A DNA stretch of 64,000 nt from Idiomarina zobellii (GCF_900100855.1 NZ_FNCB01000012.1:19978-83977); one strand, 5' to 3'; shown: positions 20,508 to 29,879, counted from the first letter of the stretch. Notes: generated by a model not told the origin, from the letters alone. A program made the numbers and translations.

Positions 20508-21889
20508 GGAAACTAGCACTTAGTTTTGGTGTGCTAGCCAGTGTAGCTTCATGCAGCGCATTAGCTCAGGTTTCTCTGAGCTCAATGCGCGGCATCGAAG
20601 CAGAAGCCTGCGCCTATGGGCGCGGAACGCCCGCGATAGAGTCGGCAAAAATGGATGCCTTGTCGCAGGTTGCGCAATTCTTATCGTCCCCTAAGTTGCT
20701 GGCGCAACAAACCTCAAGCGAAGATATCGACACGGAGACGTCATCCTGGGCTCGTAAGTTGAGCGACATGCAGCAGCAGGGTATGAGTATTCAGCAAATG
20801 CCTGTTGATATTTCGGCTCCTCGCCTTCAGGGCAGCGATACTTGTGTCACTGTTCGTTTAAAAACAGGCAGTTTGCCAAAATCGAACGGTCAATCGGATG
20901 GCGGTGACTGGGATGCTGCAGCCGAGAATGTGTTAGTGACGGTTATAGGCGAAGGGTGGCCTGACAACGAGAACGGCCGCACAGCACGTACTCAAGCTGA
21001 AATGGATGCCTTGAAACGTGCGGTTTCACAAGTCGTTGGTATGTGGCTGACTCAGCAAAATACTCAGTTTTCAACGACCGAGGAGTCTTCGAGCGAGAGC
21101 GGTGATGAGTTTTCGGTGAACGAAGTTATTTCTCAACAATTGCATACAAGGTCGCAAGGACTCGTTAAAGAGTGGTCTTTGCTCAACAGTCGAGAACTGC
21201 CTAATAACGGCGTTGAAGTCACAATTAAAGCTGTGGTGGAAAAGCAACCTATTGCTCAGGCTGCGAATGATGTGTTGATGGCTATTGGTTCGCCGCGAGT
21301 GAATGTTCAAGCACCGGAACCACTGAGTAGCCTGCTGAAAGATTGGCTTGCAGAGCAGGGTATTGAATATAGCTCTCACGCTAATTTAGTGATTAAAGCT
21401 GACTCGGTTCTTCGAGCAAGGGGCGCCAACAGTCGGCTGCAGCTCAATGTAACGGTAGAAGACTTATCGGGACAGCAATACGGACTTTGGCGAAATGAAC
21501 CAAGCTTATTGTCTTTGCCAACAAGTGCTCAGGTCGAACACGACCTTATTGATGTGCACCTCGCTACTCCCGAACAGCAGCAGTCACTGCGCAAAACGCT
21601 GAAAAAGTCGTTTAATCAGGTGGTCGCACAAGGTGGCATGGTTCGCGATATTTTTATACATACGCGTTACTTGTCTCAGCCCGATAAGCTGTCTTCTATT
21701 TTGTCGACACTGGGCGGTGTGAAAGACGTAGTTGTGAATAGTCAGGGGGACTATTACAAAGCCAGTTTGCGATATGCCGGAGCAACCGGTGAACTTGTTG
21801 CTGCTCTGCATCAGTCGGTACGACCAATAGCAGCACAAAGCCTGCCCAAAGCTCAAATAAACAATGAATTTACTATTCGGTTTGATTAA
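20504..21889 (+). CDS. Secreted protein with two LPP20/FlgT-N-like domains
   Basis: 461 residues with a signal peptide ending at ALAQ. Two similar regions follow: residues about 29-125, with the helix SAKMDALSQVAQFL, and residues about 145-250, with RTQAEMDALKRAVSQVVGMWL. Each starts with a Gly turn, runs through an Ala-rich helix and ends in a beta strand (CVTVRLKTG, VEVTIKAVVEK). The C-terminal part (about 370-461) is an alpha/beta region I do not recognise. This duplicated layout recalls FlgT N-terminal/LPP20 domains. No enzymatic motif is seen. Coupled to the upstream gene by ATGA; the next gene begins 12 bases after its stop. Confidence 0.83.
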   Translation: MRKLALSFGVLASVASCSALAQVSLSSMRGIEAEACAYGRGTPAIESAKMDALSQVAQFLSSPKLLAQQTSSEDIDTETSSWARKLSDMQQQGMSIQQMPVDISAPRLQGSDTCVTVRLKTGSLPKSNGQSDGGDWDAAAENVLVTVIGEGWPDNENGRTARTQAEMDALKRAVSQVVGMWLTQQNTQFSTTEESSSESGDEFSVNEVISQQLHTRSQGLVKEWSLLNSRELPNNGVEVTIKAVVEKQPIAQAANDVLMAIGSPRVNVQAPEPLSSLLKDWLAEQGIEYSSHANLVIKADSVLRARGANSRLQLNVTVEDLSGQQYGLWRNEPSLLSLPTSAQVEHDLIDVHLATPEQQQSLRKTLKKSFNQVVAQGGMVRDIFIHTRYLSQPDKLSSILSTLGGVKDVVVNSQGDYYKASLRYAGATGELVAALHQSVRPIAAQSLPKAQINNEFTIRFD

Positions 21890-21901
21890 GGAAAATAAAT
21901 A

Positions 21902-23185
21902 ATGAAACGTTCACTCTTAACTTTAGCGTTATTGGCTGCGTTGCCAACATTTGCACAAGACTTTGACTTAACAGATATGACTCCGGCCCGACCTGGCGAA
22001 AATGTGGAGTCTGCCGACGTCGTTACTAAAGGTAATGTGGTTGTCGGTAAAGACGAGAAAACGGCTGTAAAAGCAGCTCACCAACAGCTTGTAGATGAAA
22101 ACCAGGATGGTATTCGTTTAGTTCAGGTTGGCAGCGGAACCGGGATTTTGTCTATCGGTAGTTCTAGTTATAACACCTACGACAATATGAATGCGACGCT
22201 GTTATCGAAGCGTGGCGCATACAACCAAGCCGCGCTAATTGCGAAGAAGCAGCTTATTGAAAATATGAATGGCATTCAACAGGAATGTGAGAACGCTGTT
22301 CAAACGGTATTGGATGATATCCAAACGGGTTCTGACTCGGTTACTAATGAATCAACGACTATGCAAGAGAATTGCATTGACTCTGTATCTGGTTCTTTAT
22401 CTGGCTATGTCACTTTCGATGTTTATGACAACGTTGATGAAAAGACAGTTCGAGTTAGCTTAATTTCAACACCTAAAACACGCGCGCAAATTCGTGACAG
22501 TCATGGCGCTGTTGCCGTAACGACAAACCCGAATGAAGTATTTAAGCAAGTAGTTGCAGATATTAACAGTGGTGTTTTGCCGCCAATGGGAGCGAAAATC
22601 CTAACCCACGCTGACACCGGCGAAATTATTTTAATGGGTTATGGCTCTGCAATTATTCGCGATAACGATAACCCGCGTGTTGCAAGACGCCTGAAAGATG
22701 CGGCTAAACGCCAGTCACAAAGCCGAGCAAACAGCGCGCTTATTGGCACTATGCAGGGCGATGAAGTTTATTGGAAAGGCAGCTTCAGCGAAGATCAAGT
22801 GGAGTCAAATCAGCAGTTTGAATACGGCGGCGATCCGCGCTTAGAAGATCCGACAACTGCAAAAAAACTGGATAGCGAACGTACTGTCTTCCTTAATCAA
22901 TTGAAAATGTCTGATGAATATGGCGCTGTCACTAAAGGTCAACTGCCTCCGGGCGTCAGTAACCGGAGCTTTGCGAGCGAAGATGGTCATTGGATGTATA
23001 CCGTATCCGTTTATTCTCCTTCTTTAGAAGCGGTGTCTCGCGAAGCTAAACGCGAAATGGAAGCCGGCGGTACAGCTAATCCAAGCAGTTCAGGTCGGAA
23101 TATTCGAGTTTATGGTGGCCAAAACGACGAAGCGGCGAACCCTCAAGGGGCGTCAGGTAAGGTGTCTGACGAAGATAACCTATAA
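21902..23185 (+). CDS. Uncharacterised secreted protein, DUF6844-like (tentative)
   Basis: 427 residues; signal peptide ends at TFAQ. After a linker comes a region with Ala-rich helices (KTAVKAAHQQLVDEN, KRGAYNQAALIAKKQLIENMNG), a Cys-containing loop (Cys near 124 and 159, possible disulfide), and a strand region VTFDVYDNVDEKTVRVSLIS, again of the LPP20 style. The C-terminal third contains a helix rich in Arg and Lys and ends in a low-complexity Gly/Asn/Ser tail. The family name is from memory and weak. AAGGAAA precedes the ATG. The stop overlaps the next start by one base. Confidence 0.82.
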   Translation: MKRSLLTLALLAALPTFAQDFDLTDMTPARPGENVESADVVTKGNVVVGKDEKTAVKAAHQQLVDENQDGIRLVQVGSGTGILSIGSSSYNTYDNMNATLLSKRGAYNQAALIAKKQLIENMNGIQQECENAVQTVLDDIQTGSDSVTNESTTMQENCIDSVSGSLSGYVTFDVYDNVDEKTVRVSLISTPKTRAQIRDSHGAVAVTTNPNEVFKQVVADINSGVLPPMGAKILTHADTGEIILMGYGSAIIRDNDNPRVARRLKDAAKRQSQSRANSALIGTMQGDEVYWKGSFSEDQVESNQQFEYGGDPRLEDPTTAKKLDSERTVFLNQLKMSDEYGAVTKGQLPPGVSNRSFASEDGHWMYTVSVYSPSLEAVSREAKREMEAGGTANPSSSGRNIRVYGGQNDEAANPQGASGKVSDEDNL

Positions 23186-23898
23186 TGAAGTGGTTTATTG
23201 CATCGCTGGGGCTTTTGTCCCAGCTTGCTATAGCTTCAGAGCCACCAGAGCTGAGTCGGTTTGAAAAAGAGATTTCAGACGGCGAAGCTAGAGTGCGAAC
23301 TGACTCGAAATTACCAAGCCAGGCCTGGCAAAAAGCTTGTCGGTCAGCATTGACTTTACCTCTTAGAGCCGAAGTTAGAGAACGTCTGAGTGAACGTGTT
23401 GGCCTTAGCGTGCCTGGTGAGGTTTCATTTCTTCGAGCAGACATTGAGAAGTTTAACTCATGGAATGAGTCCGGGTGGCTGCATTGTACGGGGGAGTCAC
23501 AAGTCAGTGATTGGTCATTGAATATTGCCGGCTTATCGGTAAGAGCAGCATGGTTTTTGGTCGAACAGGGCGAGCTTGAACAGATAAAGCCTTTTCTTAA
23601 AGAAGCTTTATCACACTCGTATTCTTCTGCCGATGCAGTGGCGTTAATCGCGAAGCTGGCGCCCGAGGAGCAACGTCTAGGCTATTTAGACACTAACCTT
23701 AATGACAGTGCATTGATCATGAATGCTGCAAAATACGCAGTGTCATCAATTTGGTTTTCTGATGGCCGTTGGCAATCAGTGATTGACTTAACCAGTAGCT
23801 GCGACTCAGTGGAGTGCCGTCAATTAAAGCTGAATGCTGAAGAACAAAAGGAGCGGGAAGATGCTGAAAAAGCCGACGATTTATCTAGCTATTTTTAG
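23185..23898 (+). CDS. Uncharacterised secreted protein
   Basis: 237 residues with a signal peptide (MKWFIASLGLLSQLAIASEP). The mature protein is helical, has four or more cysteines (KACRSAL, WLHCTGE, SSCDSVECRQ) that could form disulfides in the periplasm, and conserved Trp residues. The middle part (LSVRAAWFLVEQGELEQIKPFLKEA) looks like a TPR/Sel1-type helical pair, but I cannot assign a family. It overlaps the start of the downstream transglycosylase gene by 38 bases. Confidence 0.78.
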   Translation: MKWFIASLGLLSQLAIASEPPELSRFEKEISDGEARVRTDSKLPSQAWQKACRSALTLPLRAEVRERLSERVGLSVPGEVSFLRADIEKFNSWNESGWLHCTGESQVSDWSLNIAGLSVRAAWFLVEQGELEQIKPFLKEALSHSYSSADAVALIAKLAPEEQRLGYLDTNLNDSALIMNAAKYAVSSIWFSDGRWQSVIDLTSSCDSVECRQLKLNAEEQKEREDAEKADDLSSYF

Positions 23899-24988
23899 TC
23901 TCAGCGTTTTTAGTACGGTTGCACAGGACGATGCTGAATTTGAGCAGTACCTTAAAGAGCAGCAGACTGAGTTTCAGGAGTTCCAGGATAAACGTGAGCA
24001 GGAATTTCAGGCGTTTGTTGAGCGTTGGCAGGAAGCCGAGCAAGCGTATCGTAAGGAAGTTGCTGAAAAGTGGGATGACGCTAAGCTCCCTGATAAAAAA
24101 CGCTGGGTTGAATATTCGGACGACAAAAGTCGTCGAACCATCGTCGATTATGAAAACAACACTATTACAGTGGAAGTTTTGGATGACTCTGACGACGCGG
24201 ATGTATTAAACACAGCGAAAGCTGAAGTTAAACGGTTGAATGAGACCTCTGCGCAAGAAGCTGTTGAGTCCGATCCTGTCTTAATCAATGCGGGCATGAG
24301 TGTTAATAGCCGCTCTCAAAAGCAACCACAGAAATCTGAGTCTTTGCTAGGCAGAAAGGTCGAGGCACAGGACTTGTCTCAGCAAAAAGTACAGCGCTCC
24401 GGTAAACGAGCCTCAGTGACTATCAAGATGCCAGACGCTGCGGTATCAGATCGCGTAAAACGAGTACTACCGGCAGCAGAGACTTACGCGCGTCAATGGG
24501 GGCTCCCAACCGAGTTAGTTATAGCTGTTATCCATACTGAATCTAGCTTTAACCCGCTGGCCCGTTCTCACATTCCTGCTTTTGGCTTAATGCAGATAGT
24601 TCCTACGTCAGCAGGAAAAGACATCACTGGCTTTTTGCATGGTCAACAACGCTTGCTAACGCCTGAATACCTGTTTGATCCGAATAGAAATATACAGGCT
24701 GGCAGCGTTTATTTTCATTTGTTGATAAACCGCTATTTTAAAGATGTTCGCAATACTCAGTCTCGCTTTTATATGGCAATTGCGGCTTATAATACTGGAC
24801 CGGGAAATGTGGCGCGGGCAATGACGAATACCACTTCATTGACGAGAGCGAGTAGAGCTGCGAACCAAATGTCACCGAAGCAAGTGTACGAGCATTTAAT
24901 GACTTATTTGCCGGCATCGGAAACCAAGAATTATTTAACAAAAGTCACTGAGCGTGAAGCTCATTATCAAAAAACATTGGGTTTATAA
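23861..24988 (+). CDS. MltC-like lytic transglycosylase
   Basis: 375 residues from the ATG at 23861, behind AGGAGCGGGA. An N-terminal region rich in Glu/Gln (residues about 24-75, coiled coil) leads into a DUF3393-like domain as in MltC (RWVEYSDDKSRRTIVDYENN), then a linker, then the SLT domain from about residue 200 with catalytic Glu227 in HTESSFNP, FGLMQIVP and AAYNTGPGNVARA. It cleaves the glycan strands of peptidoglycan with 1,6-anhydro product formation. Unlike E. coli MltC it lacks a lipobox: the signal ends at STVAQ, so it should be soluble in the periplasm. It is the enzymatic member of the operon. Confidence 0.87.
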   Translation: MLKKPTIYLAIFSLSVFSTVAQDDAEFEQYLKEQQTEFQEFQDKREQEFQAFVERWQEAEQAYRKEVAEKWDDAKLPDKKRWVEYSDDKSRRTIVDYENNTITVEVLDDSDDADVLNTAKAEVKRLNETSAQEAVESDPVLINAGMSVNSRSQKQPQKSESLLGRKVEAQDLSQQKVQRSGKRASVTIKMPDAAVSDRVKRVLPAAETYARQWGLPTELVIAVIHTESSFNPLARSHIPAFGLMQIVPTSAGKDITGFLHGQQRLLTPEYLFDPNRNIQAGSVYFHLLINRYFKDVRNTQSRFYMAIAAYNTGPGNVARAMTNTTSLTRASRAANQMSPKQVYEHLMTYLPASETKNYLTKVTEREAHYQKTLGL

Positions 24989-24990
24989 TT

Positions 24991-25599
24991 ATGAAAAAAC
25001 ATTTGATTACCATAGGGGTGTGCTTTGCATTAGCTGCTTGTGCCTCTCAACCGGAACAAACAGAAGAGCAAAAGTCGTCGGCACAGGCAAATCAGCAGAT
25101 GCAGTCTGTGACCGGAAATCCTCAAGACTCAGCGCCTGCTTGGGTGTTTCTTCCTAAATCGGACAAAGGGCTAGCTTCATCAGCGTGTGTCGACTGGTCA
25201 GGAAATATGGCCGTAGATAGACCGCAAGCGGTGGCTGCTGCAAGAGCTGATATGGCACAGCAGATCAGCATAAAGGCTAGCGTGTTAGATAAATTATATA
25301 ACCGCAAGCTTCAGGCTGAAGGCAAAAGTGATGTTGGTTCGACATTTGAGCAGGTCACTAAACAAGTTTCCAGCGAAACTCTAGAAGGTTCAACGCCGGA
25401 AGAAATTTCGTTAGCGCAAATTGATGGTAAAAAGTATTTGTGTGCTTTAGTTGTTAAAGAAGACACTCGTGAAACTTTTGATACTTTAGTTGATGAGTCA
25501 AACCGTCAGCTTGATCCGCAATCTAAAGCGGCGCTCTATGAAGAGTTTCGTACTCAAAAAGCAATGAAAGAGCTGGAAAAAGAGCTAGATTCACTTTAA
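24991..25599 (+). CDS. LPP20 family lipoprotein
   Basis: 202 residues, lipobox LAAC with Cys at residue 17 after MKKHLITIGVCFA. The LPP20 pattern is the clearest of the operon: SAPAWVFLP, then DRPQAVAAARADMAQQI, an extended region, and a final strand KYLCALVVKEDTRETFD. The end is a charged helix. The family includes Helicobacter LPP20 and Vibrio FlgP, both outer-membrane lipoproteins. It begins 2 bases after the transglycosylase stop and is the last gene before an intrinsic terminator. Confidence 0.86.
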   Translation: MKKHLITIGVCFALAACASQPEQTEEQKSSAQANQQMQSVTGNPQDSAPAWVFLPKSDKGLASSACVDWSGNMAVDRPQAVAAARADMAQQISIKASVLDKLYNRKLQAEGKSDVGSTFEQVTKQVSSETLEGSTPEEISLAQIDGKKYLCALVVKEDTRETFDTLVDESNRQLDPQSKAALYEEFRTQKAMKELEKELDSL

Positions 25600-25623
25600 T
25601 GCAGATAGTTCATATTGAAACAG

Positions 25624-25659
25624 ATGCCCCAATATAATGCGTTATATCGGGGCATTTTT
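25624..25659 (+). terminator. Intrinsic terminator of the envelope operon
   Basis: Stem ATGCCCCAATATAA / TTATATCGGGGCAT with one mismatch and loop TGCG, then TTTTTAATTT. It ends the eight-gene plus-strand operon and may also serve the convergent CBS gene. Confidence 0.85.
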
Positions 25660-25670
25660 AATTTAAAGTG

Positions 25671-26258
25671 TTAGTCGATCATCTCTTTGTGGTTGACTAC
25701 TGAAATAATCTCAGCAAATGTCGAGGGTAAATGAAAAACGTTTATGGACTCGCCTGTAAGCTCAGCTATTTTAAGGGATGAAATGACACCATAAACCTCA
25801 TTGTTGTTGACCACGACAAGAAAATCTTTACCGGAAGACTTCAGGGTTGCAGCAGCATCACCTATCTTAGATTTTTGCACATCGCTCAATTGCACTTGTG
25901 GTAGAGATGATAGGGGGGTCATCAAATCTTTTGAAGTAAGCTCTCCCCAGTGAGTTTGAGTACTGGTTACTAATTGGGTTGCTTTTCGCCCATGTAAATC
26001 TCTAAGTGCTAATAAACCTGTCATACGTTTATCATTATTTTGAATACAGGCATAACGGCTTGAACGCTGTTTCAGTGCGAGTTCTGCATCACTGATAAAT
26101 GTATTTTCGGACAGCTCTACAGGTACGGACATATCAAAATTATCCATGACATGAAGAGCGCTGTCATGCCAGCTAAGCTTTTTCAAGCCTTCGAAACGGT
26201 GATGGATTAACGCTGAGTCTTCTTTTGAAGACCATTGAATTTCTTTGAAATTACTCAT
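25671..26258 (-). CDS. CBS domain-pair protein
   Basis: 195-residue soluble protein. Two CBS-like halves are seen: SENTFISDAELALKQRSSRYACIQN with GLLALRDLHG, and a second with LSDVQKSKIGDAAATLKSSGKDFLVVV and VYGVISSLKIAE. CBS pairs bind adenine nucleotides and act as sensors. No enzymatic domain is attached, so it may act in trans. AAAGGAG precedes the ATG. Upstream on the same strand lies a doubtful small membrane protein gene. Confidence 0.78.
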   Translation of the reverse strand: MSNFKEIQWSSKEDSALIHHRFEGLKKLSWHDSALHVMDNFDMSVPVELSENTFISDAELALKQRSSRYACIQNNDKRMTGLLALRDLHGRKATQLVTSTQTHWGELTSKDLMTPLSSLPQVQLSDVQKSKIGDAAATLKSSGKDFLVVVNNNEVYGVISSLKIAELTGESINVFHLPSTFAEIISVVNHKEMID

Positions 26259-26292
26259 TGTAAAACTCCTTTAAAAAAATGTGTGTTTGTTT

Positions 26293-26646
26293 TTAAAGGA
26301 AGTAAGGAGGCTCACGAGGTCTGTGCCATAGAGGTAGTCGTGTTTCGGGCAAACACTGTACAAAGTTTATTAAGGTTCTGGAAAGCTTTTCAATATACCC
26401 TTGTGTTTTGCTTGCTAGAGTTTTGTCTGACTCATCACTGTCTTCCGTTAAGTCTGTTTCAAACGTTAAGAGGTCAGCGGCAATCGTTGCACTTTCAGTA
26501 TTTGAAGCTAGATGAGGAGAGTTCTGTGTAGAGGGAAGTTGATAAGTTAAAAACGCCAAAACGGCAATAATAAAACATGCGCAGGCTTCCCTAATAAAAC
26601 CGGTCGAAGCTTCCCATTTGTGATTATTCAGTGCGCACAATTTCAT
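26293..26646 (-). CDS. Small hypothetical membrane protein, doubtful
   Basis: 117 codons upstream of the CBS gene on the same strand. One hydrophobic segment (FIREACACFIIAVLAFLTYQL, residues about 17-37) is followed by a Ser/Thr/Glu-rich tail. No family is recognised and the ATG has no clear ribosome binding site. The spacing to the CBS gene (34 bases) allows co-transcription. A plus-strand open frame overlaps it and looks less protein-like. The gene may not be real. Confidence 0.4.
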   Translation of the reverse strand: MKLCALNNHKWEASTGFIREACACFIIAVLAFLTYQLPSTQNSPHLASNTESATIAADLLTFETDLTEDSDESDKTLASKTQGYIEKLSRTLINFVQCLPETRLPLWHRPREPPYFL

Positions 26647-26837
26647 GTTTTATTTCGACAACTTTCATCTGACTCAGATCAAGTTAAAACATATTGAGTC
26701 GTTCAACAATAAATTTATCCAACTATCGTTATATGGCGTCTCTTGTTCAAAATACAAGCAAACACTGACAATCCTTTCTACAGCACGTATACTGTTGTGC
26801 ATCGGTAATTGAACCGAACAAAATTAAATAGGATTCT

Positions 26838-29129
26838 ATGTCAGATAATAAAACAGTGCCCGAATACGAAGTTGAAATTCCTAGCCGCGAGCAGCTACTT
26901 CAGCTAGTGAAAGATAATCTCAAACCCGTTCCTTTTGACGAGTTTGTTCGAGTTTTCAAGCTCGACGATGAACGCCAGGCGGTTGGCTTGAAAAGACGCT
27001 TGCGTGCTATGGAGCGCGATGGGCAGCTGATATACAGTAAGGCCAATGCCTACGGAATACCCGAGCGCATGGACTTAATTAAAGGCCGTATTATTGGCCA
27101 CAAAGATGGTTTTGGCTTTTGTCAGCCTGATGAAGGCGGGCCGGATTTATTTATACCACACCATCAAATGTATTCAGTCCTGCATGGTGACCGGGTTTTA
27201 GTTAAAAAAAGTGGTAAAGACAACCGAGGAAAAACAGAAGGGCGCATTGTTCGGGTAACGGAACCGAGGGATCGCAATATCGTTGGTCGTTACTTTATTG
27301 AGCATGACCTGGGCATAGTTGTTCCCGACGATAACCGCATTAGCCAGGATATTTTAATTCCGGATGCCGATAAAAATGGGGCTCGCCATGGACAGTTAGT
27401 GGTTGTTGAAATCACCCGACGTCCCAGTCGTCGTACCAGCCCTATTGGCCATGTTACCGAAGTATTGGGTGAACATATGGCACCGGGTATGGAAATTGAA
27501 GTGGCCATACGTGAGCACGATATCCCGAATGAGTGGCCCGAGGGAATAGACAGTGAACTGTCTAAGTACAGTGAAGAAGTGCCGAAAGAAGCCTATGAAG
27601 GACGTGTCGATTTACGTGACTTGCCATTAATTACTATCGATGGTGCAGATTCTCGTGACTTTGATGACGCGGTTTGCTGTATACCTGAAGAAAAAGGCTG
27701 GCGTTTGTGGGTCGCCATTGCTGACGTTTCTTATTATGTTCGTCCGGATACGGTACTCGATAAATCTGCGACAGAACGTGGCAATTCTGTTTACTTCCCG
27801 AATAACGTTATTCCGATGCTGCCGGAGAAGCTGTCAAATGGCCTGTGCTCTTTAAACCCTGACGTTGATCGTTTATGCATGGTCGCTGAAATGGAGCTTG
27901 GGCCGCGTGGTAAGTTAAAAACGTCGAAGTTTTACCCCGCCGTTATGAAAAGCCATGCGCGACTCACTTATGACAAAGTGAAAGACATTCTCGATGGCGA
28001 CAAAGCATTACGAGAGCAGTATGAACCGGTTCTTGAAAACATAGAGGAACTTAGAAAACTCTATAACGCGTTAAGCGCTGCACGTAAGCGTCGTTCTGCT
28101 ATTGAGTTTGATACCCAGGAAACGCGCTTCATATTCAACGCTCAACGTAAAATTGAGCGTATTGAGCCTGTTAAGCGCCATGTTGCACATAAAATTATTG
28201 AAGAGTGCATGATTATGGCGAACGTTGCTGCGGCTCAATTGATTGAATCTGACAAGGAAGTGGGCGCCTTATTCCGTGTTCACGAGACACCGAGCGACGA
28301 GCGTCTAACCAGCTTTCGAGCATTTCTTGGTGAACTCGGTCTCAACTTAGGGGGCGGAGAAGAGCCTACCCCAAGAGACTATGCGAAGCTGCTGGAAGAA
28401 GTGAAAGACCGTCAGGACCACGAGTTGATAGAAACCATGCTACTGCGCTCAATGCAGCAAGCGGTGTATCAACCGGAAAACAAAGGGCACTTCGGTTTAG
28501 CACTGAAATCATACGCGCACTTTACATCGCCAATTCGCCGTTACCCTGATTTAATTTTACATCGAGCCATTAAGTCGATAGTTCGCAAGCAAAATGGCAG
28601 TGATAAAGGCTTGGTTGGTGCTTGGTCGTATTCAGAAACACAGCTAGATGAACTGGGCGTTCACACTTCCATGACCGAGCGTCGTGCTGATGATGCGACC
28701 CGTCAAGTCGATGAGTGGCTGAAGTGTGAGTTCATGCTTGATCACATAGGCATGGAGTTTGAAGGCGTAATATCCTCAGTCACAAACTTTGGCCTGTTTA
28801 TTAGGTTGAGCGACTATCAAATTGATGGTCTTGTTCACATAAGCAACTTAGACAACGATTATTATCACTTCGATCAGCAAAAAGGCATGCTGATAGGGGA
28901 AAATAGTCATAGCGTGTTCCGTTTGGGGGACAGTGTTAAAGTCAAAGTGAAAGACGTGAATCTGGACGATCGAAAAATTGACTTGAGCTTACTGGAAGCG
29001 ACAAGCCCAAGCGGTAAAAAACGTGATATGCCTAAGAAAGGGGCTGGTAAACCTAAGGGCAGTCGGCCTTCAAAAAATAAGCGCGGAGGCCAGCGTAAAA
29101 AGGGCTCTCGCAATAAAAACCGGAAATAA
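26838..29129 (+). CDS. rnr: Ribonuclease R
   Basis: 763-residue 3'-5' exoribonuclease of the RNase II/RNB family that degrades structured RNA. Order: N-terminal helix-turn-helix region, two cold-shock domains (GFGFCQPDEGGPDLFIP), the RNB catalytic domain with the metal-binding DSRDFDDAV motif and the HFTSPIRRYPDL motif, an S1 domain (FEGVISSVTNFGLFIRL), and a Lys/Arg-rich tail typical of RNase R. It begins the rnr-rlmB pair, 3 bases apart, as in E. coli. Confidence 0.97.
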   Translation: MSDNKTVPEYEVEIPSREQLLQLVKDNLKPVPFDEFVRVFKLDDERQAVGLKRRLRAMERDGQLIYSKANAYGIPERMDLIKGRIIGHKDGFGFCQPDEGGPDLFIPHHQMYSVLHGDRVLVKKSGKDNRGKTEGRIVRVTEPRDRNIVGRYFIEHDLGIVVPDDNRISQDILIPDADKNGARHGQLVVVEITRRPSRRTSPIGHVTEVLGEHMAPGMEIEVAIREHDIPNEWPEGIDSELSKYSEEVPKEAYEGRVDLRDLPLITIDGADSRDFDDAVCCIPEEKGWRLWVAIADVSYYVRPDTVLDKSATERGNSVYFPNNVIPMLPEKLSNGLCSLNPDVDRLCMVAEMELGPRGKLKTSKFYPAVMKSHARLTYDKVKDILDGDKALREQYEPVLENIEELRKLYNALSAARKRRSAIEFDTQETRFIFNAQRKIERIEPVKRHVAHKIIEECMIMANVAAAQLIESDKEVGALFRVHETPSDERLTSFRAFLGELGLNLGGGEEPTPRDYAKLLEEVKDRQDHELIETMLLRSMQQAVYQPENKGHFGLALKSYAHFTSPIRRYPDLILHRAIKSIVRKQNGSDKGLVGAWSYSETQLDELGVHTSMTERRADDATRQVDEWLKCEFMLDHIGMEFEGVISSVTNFGLFIRLSDYQIDGLVHISNLDNDYYHFDQQKGMLIGENSHSVFRLGDSVKVKVKDVNLDDRKIDLSLLEATSPSGKKRDMPKKGAGKPKGSRPSKNKRGGQRKKGSRNKNRK

Positions 29130-29132
29130 ACA

Positions 29133-29879
29133 ATGAGTCAGAAAGTTACTGTTTTTGGTTTGCATGCCGTTAAGGCAATTTTGAAAAACCACCCCGACCG
29201 ATTAGTCGAGCTTTACGTGTCGAAAGAACGTCAGGACGAGTCGGTTAAAGAAATTGTTAATGAGTGTTATACCGCTGGAATTCGACCGCAATGGGTGCCG
29301 AAGCAAGCATTGGAAAAGCGTGCCGAAGGTGGGAATCATCAAGGTGTTGTTGCAACGGTACATTCGCCACCGACATTAACAGAGCATGACCTGGCTCAGC
29401 TTCTGGACGGCTCGGAAGCACCAGCGCTATTTTTAGTGCTGGACGGTGTGACAGATCCTCATAATTTAGGGGCGTGCCTGAGAACTGCTGATGCTGCAGG
29501 TGTTACTGGGGTGATTGTGCCTAAGGACAAATCAGCGCAAATTACACCAACAGTAAGAAAAGTCGCCTCTGGTGCTGCGGAGCAGGTTCCTTTAGTGGTT
29601 GTTACTAACTTGGCGAGAACTCTGCGGGACCTTCAGGAAAAAGGTGTTTGGGTTTACGGCACCGCTGGCGAAGCCACCCAGTCTTTATATGATATTGATT
29701 ACAGAGGCCCCGTAGCTTTAGTGATGGGAGCCGAGGGAAAAGGCATGCGACGCATGACTCGCGAAACTTGTGACGAGCTTGTTTCAATACCGTTAAGTGG
29801 TAGTGTCAGCAGCTTAAATGTTTCAGTGGCTAGTGGTGTTTGCCTGTTCGAAGTGGTGAGGCAGCGCAGTGGAGCTTAA
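29133..29879 (+). CDS. rlmB: 23S rRNA (guanosine-2'-O)-methyltransferase RlmB
   Basis: 248-residue SPOUT-class methyltransferase that modifies G2251 of 23S rRNA in E. coli. The N-terminal substrate-binding domain ([11 protein letters not shown]) is followed by the knotted catalytic domain with [32 protein letters not shown] and the [15 protein letters not shown] motif. Downstream of rnr as in E. coli. It overlaps a small membrane-anchored gene by 11 bases. Confidence 0.96.
   Translation: MSQKVTVFGLHAVKAILKNHPDRLVELYVSKERQDESVKEIVNECYTAGIRPQWVPKQALEKRAEGGNHQGVVATVHSPPTLTEHDLAQLLDGSEAPALFLVLDGVTDPHNLGACLRTADAAGVTGVIVPKDKSAQITPTVRKVASGAAEQVPLVVVTNLARTLRDLQEKGVWVYGTAGEATQSLYDIDYRGPVALVMGAEGKGMRRMTRETCDELVSIPLSGSVSSLNVSVASGVCLFEVVRQRSGA

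Noticed and set aside
26235..26531. 98-codon plus-strand frame over the small hypothetical gene
   Set aside because: No ribosome binding site and it overlaps the start of the CBS gene; the minus-strand frame with one membrane helix is somewhat more plausible.
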